DNA of 64,000 bases, taken from positions 1-64,000 of the forward strand of contig NZ_JAGJEA010000006.1 in NCBI RefSeq assembly GCF_018100805.1. The letters run 5' to 3'. Below are positions 16,811 through 26,100 of the stretch, piece after piece. Made by a program: the position numbers and the translations under genes. This DNA is from Aquimarina sp. MMG016. GTDB taxonomy: Bacteria; Bacteroidota; Bacteroidia; Flavobacteriales; Flavobacteriaceae. Position 1 is the first letter of the stretch. Each line of letters opens with the position of its first letter. The notes below the pieces were generated by a model that searched no databases, had not been told where the DNA came from, and saw nothing but the letters and a program-made list of their open reading frames with translations.

Positions 16811-18088
16811 TTAAACATGCTTCAACTTCTCTTCTATATTTTTAAGGCATAGATTATTAATACTACCTATATGACTATGTTTTGTGTTTTTTTCAGGTTT
16901 ATAATTTCCGTTTTCGATATCCTGACCAATCTTTACATACGCATCTCTAAATGACATTCCCTGCATTACCAATTCGTTTAATGTATCAACACTAAACAGG
17001 TAATCATATTTAGAATCTTCTAGAATGTTATCATTAACCTTTACACTTTTTAAGGCATAGATAGCCATTTCCAATGACGCTTTTAAGTCCTGAATTGCTG
17101 GTACAATTCCTTCTTTAAGCAATTGTAAATCTCTATGATATCCACTTGGCAAATTATTAGTCAACAAACTTAATTCATAAGGTAAAGCTTGAATCTTATT
17201 ACACTTACCTCTAATTAATTCGAAAACGTCAGGGTTCTTTTTATGAGGCATAATGCTTGACCCTGTAGTTAACTCAGAAGGAATACTCATAAAGTCAAAA
17301 TTCTGACTCATATACAAACAAACATCCATTGCAAGTTTGGACAAAGTCCCTGCCACACTGCTCATAGCAAAAGCTGCAGATTTTTCGGACTTACCTCTGC
17401 TCATCTGAGCAGCTACCACATTAAATTTTAAGGTTTCAAAACCTAGTTCTTTAGTTGTGAATTCTCTATCAATGGGGAATGAACTTCCGTATCCCGCTGC
17501 GCTTCCTAAGGGGTTCTGATCTACTACTTTTAAAGCAGCATTCACAAAATAAAGATCGTCAACAAAACTCTCAGCATAGGCCGAAAACCATAATCCAAAA
17601 GATGAGGGCATGGCAATCTGTAAATGTGTATATCCAGGCAATAAGATTTCCTTATATTTTTCTGCCGAAACTAAAAGCAATTGAGATAATTCTTTAATTT
17701 GAGATTTGATCTGTAGTAATTCATCTTTTAAATACAGATGCATTGCTACCAACACCTGATCATTTCTGGATCTGGCTGTGTGAATTCGTTTTCCAGCATC
17801 ACCTATACGCTTGGTTAATTCAAACTCAATTTTAGAATGTACATCTTCAAATTGGTCTTCGATAACGAAAGTTCCTGCTTCAACTTCTTTAGCGAGATCA
17901 TTTAATTCTTTTTCTATCCCAGAAATATCTTCCTCAGAAAGCAAGCCTATTTTATGTAACATTTTAGCATGAGCCATAGTAGCTTGTACATCATATTTGG
18001 CAATTACCAAATCCAACTGCCTATCATTACCTACGGTAAACATATCTATCTTCTGATCTGTTGGTAATCCTTTATCCCAGAGTTTCAT
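16811..18088 (-). CDS. argH: Argininosuccinate lyase
   Basis: 425-residue member of the fumarase/aspartase superfamily that splits argininosuccinate into arginine and fumarate. The signature loop is seen as SSIMPHKKNPDVFELIRGK near residues 270-290, with the TARSRNDQVLVAMHLYL and GYTHLQIAMPSSFGLWF segments upstream. It is slightly shorter than E. coli ArgH (457 residues). It is the last gene of the operon, 80 bp after argE; that gap holds a small palindromic repeat (18136-18163). It performs the final step of arginine synthesis. Confidence 0.95.
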   Translation of the reverse strand: MKLWDKGLPTDQKIDMFTVGNDRQLDLVIAKYDVQATMAHAKMLHKIGLLSEEDISGIEKELNDLAKEVEAGTFVIEDQFEDVHSKIEFELTKRIGDAGKRIHTARSRNDQVLVAMHLYLKDELLQIKSQIKELSQLLLVSAEKYKEILLPGYTHLQIAMPSSFGLWFSAYAESFVDDLYFVNAALKVVDQNPLGSAAGYGSSFPIDREFTTKELGFETLKFNVVAAQMSRGKSEKSAAFAMSSVAGTLSKLAMDVCLYMSQNFDFMSIPSELTTGSSIMPHKKNPDVFELIRGKCNKIQALPYELSLLTNNLPSGYHRDLQLLKEGIVPAIQDLKASLEMAIYALKSVKVNDNILEDSKYDYLFSVDTLNELVMQGMSFRDAYVKIGQDIENGNYKPEKNTKHSHIGSINNLCLKNIEEKLKHV

Positions 18089-18135
18089 TTTCTTAATTTA
18101 TATCGTTTATTATTATCAGCCTGAACTATTCTGAA

Positions 18136-18163
18136 CCTATACTTCGACAAGCTCTGTGCGACA
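18136..18163. repeat. Interspersed repeat copy (CTTCGACAAGCTC family)
   Basis: The segment contains ACTTCGACAAGCTCTGTG, also seen with small changes near 50080-50145 and 54536-54563. All copies lie between genes. It probably belongs to a short palindromic intergenic repeat family of this genome. Confidence 0.6.
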
Positions 18164-18168
18164 AATAA

Positions 18169-19272
18169 TTACACTATTCCTTCTAAAATTTTAACATACA
18201 ACGCTACCCCTTCCTTAATTTCGTCTACATAAATAAATTCATCAGCAGAATGTGATCTGGTCGAGTCTCCTGGACCCAGTTTTAAGGACGGACAACTCAA
18301 TACAGATTGATCCGATAAGGTTGGTGAACCATAGGTAGTTCTTCCTAAACTAATCCCAGATTTTACTATTGGATGATCTTTTGGTATTGAAGATGATCCC
18401 AAATGCAATGATCTTGGTTTTACCTCAACATTATTAGGCAGGGACTGCTTCACGATTTCCATAATTTCTTCGTTTTGGTATTTATCATTTACCCTAATAT
18501 CAACTACCAAATCACAATGCGATGGCACCACATTATGTTGATTTCCGGCATTGATCTGAGTAACTGTTAATTTAACCTTCCCGAGTGTTTCTGATTCTTT
18601 TTCAAACTCATAATTCTTAAACCACTGAATCACTTCTAAAGCGTTATAAATTGAATTATCATCATTAGGATGCGCAGCATGACTGGCTGTTCCTTTAACT
18701 GAGACATCTAATACTAATAACCCTTTTTCTGCAATAGCTAGCTGCATTAATGTAGGTTCTCCTACAACGGCAAACTCCACATTTTTGAGATACTTCAGTA
18801 CACTTTTAAGTCCAAGTGGACCGCTACTTTCTTCTTCCGCAGAAGCGACAATGACAAAATTGTAATTCAGGTCTTTTCTGTCATAGAAATAGGTAAAAGT
18901 TGCCATCAATGAAACTAAACATCCCCCAGCATCATTACTACCAAGACCATATAACTTTCCATCTTCAACAAAGGCTTTAAAAGGATCATTGGTATAATTA
19001 CCATTTGGTTTTACCGTATCATGATGAGAGTTTAATAAAATCGTAGGCTTGGATTCATCAAAATATTTATTGTACGCCCAAATATTATTATTCTCCCTTT
19101 CAAAAGGAATATGGTTTTGCTTAAACCAGTTTTCAATCAATAGAGCCGTCCCTTCTTCTTCTGAAGAAAAAGATTGGGTTTCAATTAACTGACGTAAAAG
19201 CTCAATTGCTTGATCTGTTAACTCAGCAATATTTGAGTATTTGAGTTTCTGAGTATGTAAATTATCACTCAT
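18169..19272 (-). CDS. argE: ArgE-like N-acyl-ornithine deacylase (M20 family)
   Basis: 367-residue M20 metallopeptidase that removes the acyl group to free the amino acid in the arginine pathway. Metal-site motifs are LLNSHHDTV (first ligand His), GLGSNDAGGCLVSLMA (bridging Asp) and SAEEESSGPLGL (catalytic and ligand Glu pair), followed by the dimerisation domain. A C-terminal His ligand is seen in STRSHSADEF. The gene lies between argB and argH. In Bacteroidota with N-succinylornithine transcarbamylase the substrate is probably N-succinyl-citrulline or -ornithine rather than the acetyl form; see the argF' entry. Confidence 0.9.
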   Translation of the reverse strand: MSDNLHTQKLKYSNIAELTDQAIELLRQLIETQSFSSEEEGTALLIENWFKQNHIPFERENNNIWAYNKYFDESKPTILLNSHHDTVKPNGNYTNDPFKAFVEDGKLYGLGSNDAGGCLVSLMATFTYFYDRKDLNYNFVIVASAEEESSGPLGLKSVLKYLKNVEFAVVGEPTLMQLAIAEKGLLVLDVSVKGTASHAAHPNDDNSIYNALEVIQWFKNYEFEKESETLGKVKLTVTQINAGNQHNVVPSHCDLVVDIRVNDKYQNEEIMEIVKQSLPNNVEVKPRSLHLGSSSIPKDHPIVKSGISLGRTTYGSPTLSDQSVLSCPSLKLGPGDSTRSHSADEFIYVDEIKEGVALYVKILEGIV

Positions 19273-19310
19273 TCTTTTATCTTTTTGAATACTATCACAT
19301 TACTTCTTGC

Positions 19311-20093
19311 TTAAAGGCTTAAAGTAGTATGTTTCACATTATTATCTTTAATAAATTCTGCATTGGCGATATGCACTTTACTTACGTTCTTTTGTAAGGC
19401 GTCAAAACAATTCTGAAGCTTTGGTAACATTCCGTCTGCAATAACCTCTGCATCTCTTAACGCTGAATATTTTTCTAAATCAATATGTTCAATTACCGAA
19501 TCTTTATCTTCAATATTTTCTAAAACTCCTTTTAATTCAAAACAATAAAATAAAGACACATCATAAAAAGATCCCATTGCTGAAGCAATTTCTGAAGCAA
19601 TTGTATCTGCATTAGTATTAAATAACTGCCCATTACCATCGTGAGTGACCGCACAAAATATAGGAGTAATCCCTAGTTCAATAAATCCTTTGATCATTTC
19701 TGAATTTACTTTGGTAACATCTCCCACATATCCATAATCAATAAACTGTACGGGTCTTTTCTCTGCTTGAATTACATTAGCATCAGCTCCTGTTAACCCA
19801 AGTGCATTACAATTGTTTCTCTGCAACCCTGCTACTATTTTCTTATTTAATAATCCTGCATAAGTTTTTACAACTATATCCAAATTCTTAGCAGACGTTA
19901 TCCTTCTACCATCAATCATTTCTGTCTTCACTCCTAGTTTTGAAGCTAAATTGGTAGCTGATTTTCCTCCACCATGTACCAAAACCTTAGGACCTTCTAT
20001 TTTTGAGAAATCTTCTAAAAAGGACGATAAAGCTTTTTCATCTTCTATGATGTTGCCACCTATTTTTGCTACTAAAAGTTTTTCCTGTTTCAT
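19311..20093 (-). CDS. argB: N-acylglutamate kinase
   Basis: 260-residue amino-acid kinase that phosphorylates the gamma-carboxyl of N-acetyl- or N-succinyl-glutamate. It begins LLVAKIGGNIIED, with VHGGGKSATNLASKLG (substrate-binding glycines) near residues 40-55 and INAD-type ATP region FNTNADTIASEIASAMG at about 155-172. Length is that of short, E. coli-like ArgB without the arginine-sensing N-terminal helix, so feedback inhibition by arginine at this step is not expected. Flanked by argF' and argE. Confidence 0.92.
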   Translation of the reverse strand: MKQEKLLVAKIGGNIIEDEKALSSFLEDFSKIEGPKVLVHGGGKSATNLASKLGVKTEMIDGRRITSAKNLDIVVKTYAGLLNKKIVAGLQRNNCNALGLTGADANVIQAEKRPVQFIDYGYVGDVTKVNSEMIKGFIELGITPIFCAVTHDGNGQLFNTNADTIASEIASAMGSFYDVSLFYCFELKGVLENIEDKDSVIEHIDLEKYSALRDAEVIADGMLPKLQNCFDALQKNVSKVHIANAEFIKDNNVKHTTLSL

Positions 20094-20147
20094 TTTAGAA
20101 TTATTTTAGAAAGAAAATACATCCCCCTAACCCACACCACAGTGGGA

Positions 20148-21092
20148 TTATATATTTTTTAATATTTTTTTCAATACTAATTGAGCAGCAAAGGTTCTAT
20201 TATTTGCTTGTTCGATTACAATTGAATTTTCACTATCCAAAACAGTATCCTCAACCACAACATTTCTTCTTACCGGTAAACAATGCATGAACTTTGCATT
20301 ATTGGTAAGCTTCATTTTTTCCTGAGTGATCATCCAACTGCTATCTTTAGACGTTTTTCCATAATCATGATATGCACTCCAATTTTTGACATATACAAAG
20401 TCTGCATCTTTAAATGCATTTTGTTGGTTGTAATCAATGGGCACCTCATTAGTAATCTGACTGGCTAACTCAAATCCCACAGGGTGGGTAATTACAAAAT
20501 CTGCGTCCATACGCTGCATCATTTCTACGAAAGAATTTGCGACTGCCTGTGGTAAGGCTTTTGGATGCGGTGCCCATGATAGTACAACCTTTGGTTTATT
20601 TGTTTTTTTATGTTCTGTTATCGTAATAGCATCTGTTAATGCCTGCAATGGATGTCCCACAGAACTCTCCATATTAACAATCGGAATGGAAGCGTATTCA
20701 ATAAAGCTTTTTAATACTTTTTCTTCATAATCCTCTTCTCTGTCCTCTAATTTAGCAAAGGCTCTAATAGCCAATACATCACAGTATTGCGAAACCACCT
20801 GCGCAGCTTCTTTTACGTGCTCTGAAGTTCCCTGATCCATTACAGTTCCATCTCCATACTCCAATGACCAACCTTCTCCTGTAAAATTCATTACCATCAC
20901 ATTCATCCCCAGATTCAAAGCTGCTTTCTGAGTACTTAAACGGGTACGAAGGCTTGGATTAAAAAATAACATACCAATTGTTTTATTCGTTCCTAAGGAT
21001 ACATCCCTCAAGGGATTTTTCTTTAACTCAATAGCTTCTTTAACCCAATTATCAAGTGAATCTATGTCTTTTATGGAAAAATAATTTTTCAT
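20148..21092 (-). CDS. argF': N-succinylornithine (or N-acetylornithine) carbamoyltransferase
   Basis: 314-residue transcarbamylase. The carbamoyl-phosphate site is FFNPSLRTRLSTQ at 43-55. It is of the N-acylornithine type, not classical OTCase: it has the long WSLEYGDGTVMDQGT loop, ATP-free architecture, and the C-terminal HCLPVRRNVVVEDTVL motif of this family. At the position that separates N-acetyl- from N-succinyl-ornithine enzymes (Glu92 in Xanthomonas, Pro90 in Bacteroides fragilis, as I recall) this protein has Ser at residue 90, directly before E91-H92. Published mutation of that Glu to Ser, Pro or Val gave succinylornithine activity, so the succinylated pathway is predicted. It lies between proB and argB. 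Confidence 0.9.
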   Translation of the reverse strand: MKNYFSIKDIDSLDNWVKEAIELKKNPLRDVSLGTNKTIGMLFFNPSLRTRLSTQKAALNLGMNVMVMNFTGEGWSLEYGDGTVMDQGTSEHVKEAAQVVSQYCDVLAIRAFAKLEDREEDYEEKVLKSFIEYASIPIVNMESSVGHPLQALTDAITITEHKKTNKPKVVLSWAPHPKALPQAVANSFVEMMQRMDADFVITHPVGFELASQITNEVPIDYNQQNAFKDADFVYVKNWSAYHDYGKTSKDSSWMITQEKMKLTNNAKFMHCLPVRRNVVVEDTVLDSENSIVIEQANNRTFAAQLVLKKILKNI

Positions 21093-21132
21093 TATTGTCT
21101 ATTTTAATACGAGAGAAATATTTCCCCTCACC

Positions 21133-21939
21133 TTAACCCTCCTCCAAAGAAGAGGGAACTTGATTCTTTATTTTTGTAAATATGTTCTTATCCTGTATTG
21201 CATCTACTAGAAAATCATCTTTCAATCCATTAATAATCCACGTTTCAATACCAGATTTCTGTGCAATTCGAGCTGCTTCGATTTTAGATCTCATTCCGCC
21301 AGTACCGTGAGTAGATATTGAAGTCACAATTTCACTTTCTAATTGTTCAATATCATCTACTTCGACAATCGTTTCAAAGGTTTGATTATTAACTGATTCT
21401 GCCGTACATATCCCATTGGTATTTGTTGCTATCACTAATAAATCAGCTTCCAGCAAAGAAGCTGTTAAAGCTGCTAACTTATCATTGTCCCCAAATTGAA
21501 TCTCATCTGTTGCCACAGTATCATTTTCATTAATTATGGGAATGTAATTATTGGCTACCAATACATTAATTGTATTGACAATATTCTTTTTAGATTGGGT
21601 TCTTTCAAAATCTGAGTATGACAACAGACATTGAGAGGTCAACAACCCCAAATCTCTGAAACTTTCCTGAAAAATTCTCATCAAGTGTGGTTGCCCGATT
21701 GAAGCTAATGCTTGCTTTACTGTAATTTCCTTTCCATTGGTTTCCAGATGGACAAACTGTTTTGCTACTGCAATAGCGCCTGAGCTTACAATTACAAACT
21801 CGTACTGGTCTTGTAAAGCCAATATTTGCCGTCCGATATCTTCGATCTTACCACGAGAGATCTGATTAGTCTCTTTGGTCAAGGTATTCGAACCTATCTT
21901 AAGTATAATTCTCTTCTTATCTAATTTGTCCCTCGCCAT
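21133..21939 (-). CDS. proB: Glutamate 5-kinase
   Basis: 268-residue amino-acid kinase domain with RIILKIGSNTLT at the start, VSSGAIAVAKQF in the middle and FGDNDKLAALTASLLEADLLVIATNTNGI near residues 150-178. The PUA domain of longer ProB proteins is absent, as in many bacteria. It makes glutamyl-5-phosphate, the first step to proline. It overlaps proA by 23 bp, implying translational coupling. The last seven residues (PSSLEEG) are encoded by a run resembling the CCCTCTTTGGAGAGGG-type intergenic repeats of flavobacteria, so the gene end may have drifted into a repeat. Confidence 0.92.
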   Translation of the reverse strand: MARDKLDKKRIILKIGSNTLTKETNQISRGKIEDIGRQILALQDQYEFVIVSSGAIAVAKQFVHLETNGKEITVKQALASIGQPHLMRIFQESFRDLGLLTSQCLLSYSDFERTQSKKNIVNTINVLVANNYIPIINENDTVATDEIQFGDNDKLAALTASLLEADLLVIATNTNGICTAESVNNQTFETIVEVDDIEQLESEIVTSISTHGTGGMRSKIEAARIAQKSGIETWIINGLKDDFLVDAIQDKNIFTKIKNQVPSSLEEG

Positions 21940-23113
21940 GTATATACCATTTATTCGTTACCAAATGTTGTAGTCCAATTGGACCTCTTTGGTGTAATTT
22001 ATCTGTACTTATTGCTAATTCTCCTCCTAGTCCTAGCTGAAACCCATCTGTAAATCTGGTAGATGCATTATGATACACCGCAGCACAATCTACCGAAGCC
22101 ATAAAACTTTCTGCTTCTATTTGGTTTCGTGATATAATTGCCGCAGAATGCCCTCCACTATATTGGTTGATTTTGGAAATTGCTTCTTTTGAGTCTTCTA
22201 CTTCTCCGATGACTATTTTATAATCCAAAAATTCTTCAGACCAAACATCATCATTTGTTAATGATTCTACTTCCTCATATTTTGAAAGGGAGGTATCTCC
22301 TAAAATTTCAACATTAAAGTTCTTAAGGGTCGTAATCAGATTTCGAACAAAGTCCTCCTTATTAGGAAGGTTTTTATCGATTAATACTTTATCCACCGCA
22401 TTACAGGCTGAAATTTTATCGGTTTTACCATTAATAATATTATCCAATGCCAAAGCTCGATCTGCCTCACGGTGCACATATACAAAGTTATTCCCCCTAC
22501 CACTTACAATAACCGGGCAAGTAGCATGCGTTTTTACAAAATCAATCAACCTCTCACCTCCTCTGGGAACAATTAAATCCACTTGCTGCGTTGGTTTTTC
22601 TAAAAATGCTTGAGTTTCGGTTCTATTATAATTCAGATACTCTACCCAATCAGTCGATATATTGTTTTCTGTTAAAGCTTGATGCCAAAGTTTTACGATT
22701 TCGAGATTAGAATTTAGAGATTCCTTTCCTCCTTTTAATAATATTTTATTACCAGATTTAAAAGCAATTCCTGCTGCTTCTATAGTAACATCAGGCCTTG
22801 ATTCGTAAATGATTAATACGCTACCAAAAGATGCCGTTTTATTATATACCTGCATTCCATTTTCATGAGTGAATCGAAATCTCTCAACTCCAACAGGATC
22901 ATCTTGCGCTGCCAACTGATTTAGCGAATCAATCATTCCTTTAATTTTAGATTGATCAACCTTCAATCGATCATACATTGCTTTATCATCTCCTGAATAC
23001 TTTTCTACATCTATTTTGTTGGCATTGATTAAAGCATCTCTATGCTGATCGACCAGAGCTGCCATCTTTTCTAATACCGAATTTCTTTGTGATATGTTTA
23101 GTACTAAACTCAT
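21917..23113 (-). CDS. proA: Glutamate-5-semialdehyde dehydrogenase
   Basis: 398-residue aldehyde dehydrogenase-superfamily enzyme that reduces glutamyl-5-phosphate to the semialdehyde with NADPH. Motifs: LIIYESRPDVTIEAAGIAFKSGN near residues 100-122, VPRGGERLIDFV, and the catalytic Cys in KISACNAVDKVLI (about residue 240). The C-terminal GFQLGLGGELAISTDKLHQRGPIG motif is typical of ProA. It follows argD by 2 bp and overlaps proB. Confidence 0.94.
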   Translation of the reverse strand: MSLVLNISQRNSVLEKMAALVDQHRDALINANKIDVEKYSGDDKAMYDRLKVDQSKIKGMIDSLNQLAAQDDPVGVERFRFTHENGMQVYNKTASFGSVLIIYESRPDVTIEAAGIAFKSGNKILLKGGKESLNSNLEIVKLWHQALTENNISTDWVEYLNYNRTETQAFLEKPTQQVDLIVPRGGERLIDFVKTHATCPVIVSGRGNNFVYVHREADRALALDNIINGKTDKISACNAVDKVLIDKNLPNKEDFVRNLITTLKNFNVEILGDTSLSKYEEVESLTNDDVWSEEFLDYKIVIGEVEDSKEAISKINQYSGGHSAAIISRNQIEAESFMASVDCAAVYHNASTRFTDGFQLGLGGELAISTDKLHQRGPIGLQHLVTNKWYIHGEGQIR

Positions 23114-23115
23114 TA

Positions 23116-24255
23116 TTATACTTTTTCTGCTACCAATACGCTTTGTAATGCTTCTACAAATTGATCTATTTCCTTTTTACCTATTGTCAATGGAGGAAGT
23201 ATTCTTAACAATTTTTTATTCATTGCTCCTCCAGTAAAAATGTGTTGATCATAGATTAATTTCTTTCTTAGTTCTCCTACTTCAAAATCAAATTCTACTC
23301 CTAACATCAATCCTCTTCCTTTTACTTTCTGTACACCGGGGATTTGGGTCGCCTTGGATAAAAAGTAATCGCCTGTTAACTTAGCATTATCTATCAGATG
23401 TTCTGCTTCAATTACTTCTAGAACTGCTAAAGCAGCTGCACAAGCCAGATGATTTCCACCAAAGGTGGTTCCTAACAAACCATAACTTGGCTTGATATGA
23501 GGTGCGATTAAAATTCCTCCTATTGGAAATCCATTACCCATACCTTTTGCAATTGAGATAATATCAGGAGTGATGCCATGATATTGATGAGCAAAGAATT
23601 TACCTGTTCTACCATAACCTGACTGTACTTCGTCTAAAATGAGAACTACTCCAAACTCTTGACATAATACCTCTAAACCCTTAAAAAATTCAGTTGTGCC
23701 TTCATCTAACCCGCCTACTCCCTGTATAGGTTCTACAATTACCGAACAAACATCTCCTTTTACCAATTCGGCCTGAACTAACTCAAGTTTATTTAATGGC
23801 AAAAAAGTAACATCTTGTTGCTTATTTAAAGGTGAATTAATCTTCTTATTATCCGTCGCTGCAACAGCTGCTGAAGTTCTACCATGAAATCCATTATCAA
23901 AGGCTATCACTCTGGACTTCCCTGTCTGAAAAGAAGCCAATTTCAATGCATTTTCATTAGCCTCGGCTCCAGAATTACACAAAAACAATTGATAATCATC
24001 GTATCCAGATAATTCACCAAGCTTCTCTGCTAACTTAGATTGTAAACTGTTCTGAACAGCATTAGAATAAAAACCAAGTTTCTCAACTTGTTCTTTTAAT
24101 CTTTTGACATAATGAGGATGTGAATGACCGATTGAAATCACCGCATGACCACCATAGAGATCCAGGTATTCAATTCCATTTTTATCAATCACAGTACTAT
24201 CATATGCCTTTACGGGCTCAACATCATATAACGGGTATACATCAAATAATTTCAT
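23116..24255 (-). CDS. argD: Acylornithine aminotransferase (ArgD/AstC-like)
   Basis: 379-residue class III PLP aminotransferase that converts N-acyl-glutamate semialdehyde to N-acyl-ornithine. PLP motifs: CNSGAEANENALKLA (about 103-118), GFHGRTSAAVAAT, ILDEVQSGYGRTGKF and the Schiff-base lysine in IISIAKGMGNGFPIGG. Length is right for ArgD/AstC. With a succinylornithine-type transcarbamylase in the operon, the enzyme is likely to act on succinylated substrates like AstC. An ornithine aminotransferase role linking arginine and proline is less likely but possible given the pro genes alongside. Confidence 0.9.
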   Translation of the reverse strand: MKLFDVYPLYDVEPVKAYDSTVIDKNGIEYLDLYGGHAVISIGHSHPHYVKRLKEQVEKLGFYSNAVQNSLQSKLAEKLGELSGYDDYQLFLCNSGAEANENALKLASFQTGKSRVIAFDNGFHGRTSAAVAATDNKKINSPLNKQQDVTFLPLNKLELVQAELVKGDVCSVIVEPIQGVGGLDEGTTEFFKGLEVLCQEFGVVLILDEVQSGYGRTGKFFAHQYHGITPDIISIAKGMGNGFPIGGILIAPHIKPSYGLLGTTFGGNHLACAAALAVLEVIEAEHLIDNAKLTGDYFLSKATQIPGVQKVKGRGLMLGVEFDFEVGELRKKLIYDQHIFTGGAMNKKLLRILPPLTIGKKEIDQFVEALQSVLVAEKV

Positions 24256-24326
24256 AATGTTTATTGTTGGTTAATTGTTACTCGTTGTCAAAAAATTATC
24301 TCACACTGACAAACAAAAACTACTAA

Positions 24327-25121
24327 CTATTTTATAGTATTTATCTTTTCATAAGAAGCCATTACTCCTTTTATAACCGAGGAACTTAGTCCCTGATGTT
24401 CCATCTCATTTAGCCCTTCAATTGTACATCCTTGAGGGGTAGTCACTTTGTCGATTTCTCGCTCAGGATGAGTTCCATTTTCAGCAACTAATGTTGCTGC
24501 ACCAATTGCTGTCTGTACTGCAATGATCTGTGCTTCGTGAGGATGAAACCCCATCTGGATCCCACCTTGAATCATAGCTCTAAGAAATCTTAAAAAGAAA
24601 GCAATTCCGCTGGCTCCTAAAACAGTTGCAGCTTGCATTAAGCGTTCTTCAATCACTAAGGTTTCTCCTATAGTATCAAACATTTTTTCTACAGTTGCTA
24701 ATTCTTCTTTTACATCTTCATTGGCCGAAATACACGTCATTGACAGTTTTTTAGCTGCTCCTGTATTAGGCATTACGCGTACCACCTTATTGTTTGGAAC
24801 TACTTCATTAATCTCTGCTATGGATGTTCCTGTAACCGTAGATATTAATATCTGATCACTTGTCAACACATCTTTGATTTCTTGTAATACAACATCCAAT
24901 TGCCTTGGCTGTACACAAAGGATCACCCACTTTACATCTTTAATTGAATTTATTATATCTTGAGAAGTAGATACACCAAGTTTTTCTTCAACTTCTTTTA
25001 AGTTATATTTTGATTTATCTACTACCGTAATATCCTTTACCTTAAAAAGATCACTATTGGCTAATCCTGATATTATGGATTTACCTAAGTTTCCTCCTCC
25101 TATGATTGTTATTTTATTCAT
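24327..25121 (-). CDS. proC: Pyrroline-5-carboxylate reductase
   Basis: 264 residues from the preferred ATG at 25121, one base after the argC stop (an in-frame ATG at 25133 would add MHFK and overlap argC). N-terminal NAD(P) Rossmann motif ITIIGGGNLGKSI; VRVMPNTGA near residue 110; and the C-terminal P5CR signature, seen here as VTTPQGCTIEGLNEME. It reduces pyrroline-5-carboxylate to proline and so completes the proline branch encoded by proB and proA in the same operon. Confidence 0.93.
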   Translation of the reverse strand: MNKITIIGGGNLGKSIISGLANSDLFKVKDITVVDKSKYNLKEVEEKLGVSTSQDIINSIKDVKWVILCVQPRQLDVVLQEIKDVLTSDQILISTVTGTSIAEINEVVPNNKVVRVMPNTGAAKKLSMTCISANEDVKEELATVEKMFDTIGETLVIEERLMQAATVLGASGIAFFLRFLRAMIQGGIQMGFHPHEAQIIAVQTAIGAATLVAENGTHPEREIDKVTTPQGCTIEGLNEMEHQGLSSSVIKGVMASYEKINTIK

Positions 25122-25122
25122 C

Positions 25123-26100
25123 TTAAAATGCACTTGCTTTTAATTCTAATCCTGTTTTTTCTTTTAATCCAAACATCAAATTCATATTATGAATTGCTTG
25201 TCCGGAAGCCCCTTTAATCAAATTGTCAATCACTGAGGTGATTAATAACATTCCATCTTTTTTAGAAATATGAAGAATACATTTATTCGTATTTACTACT
25301 TGCTTCAGATGAATCTCTGTATCTGAAATCATGGTAAATTCTGCATCCTTATAAAAATCTTTATACAACTGGATTGCTTCTTCTTCTGACCCTTCATATT
25401 TGGTATACAGCGTCGCATAGATTCCTTTACTAAAGTTCCCTCTATTCGGAATAAAAAACAGTGGAGCTTGAAAGTCACTTTGTAACTGTACTAGGCTTTC
25501 TTCTATTTCTCCCAAATGTTGATGAGTAAAGACTTTGTAACTAGAGAAATTATTATCTCTCCAGCTAAAATGGGTGGTACTTCCTGGCATTACGCCGGCT
25601 CCAGTACTTCCTGTTGTTGCATTAATATGTACAGAATCAGTAATCTTTCCTTGAGAAGCCAATGGAAGTAATGCTAATTGGATCGCAGTTGCAAAACACC
25701 CAGGATTAGCAATATTCTGAGCAGATTTGATCTTTGCCTTTTGTAACTCAGGTAAACCATATATAAAATCTCTTCCTAAGAAACTCTGATCATTATTCAG
25801 CCTAAAATCATTTCCTAAATCAATGACTTTTGTTTTTGCAGAAAATATATTGTTTTCTAAGAAAGATCTTGACCTTCCATGTCCTAAACAGAGAAATAAT
25901 ACATCAACGTCTGAATTAACAGTATCAGTAAAATTCAATTCAGTTTCTCCGATTAAATCCTGATGCTGTTTAGAAATTGCTGAACCTGCATTGGTAGTAC
26001 TAAATACAAAATCTAATTGTACTTCTGGGTGATGTACTAATAACCTTAACAGCTCTCCTGCTGTATATCCTGACCCTCCTATAATTCCAACTTTTATCAT
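25123..26100 (-). CDS. argC: N-acyl-gamma-glutamyl-phosphate reductase
   Basis: 325-residue NADP-dependent reductase. The Rossmann motif GIIGGSGYTAGELLRLL is at the start and the catalytic Cys lies in IANPGCFATAIQLALLPL (about residues 143-160), with the HQHLGEIEESL His motif further on. It produces N-acyl-glutamate semialdehyde. It overlaps argG by 4 bp (ATGA) and abuts proC by 1 bp. Confidence 0.94.
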   Translation of the reverse strand: MIKVGIIGGSGYTAGELLRLLVHHPEVQLDFVFSTTNAGSAISKQHQDLIGETELNFTDTVNSDVDVLFLCLGHGRSRSFLENNIFSAKTKVIDLGNDFRLNNDQSFLGRDFIYGLPELQKAKIKSAQNIANPGCFATAIQLALLPLASQGKITDSVHINATTGSTGAGVMPGSTTHFSWRDNNFSSYKVFTHQHLGEIEESLVQLQSDFQAPLFFIPNRGNFSKGIYATLYTKYEGSEEEAIQLYKDFYKDAEFTMISDTEIHLKQVVNTNKCILHISKKDGMLLITSVIDNLIKGASGQAIHNMNLMFGLKEKTGLELKASAF

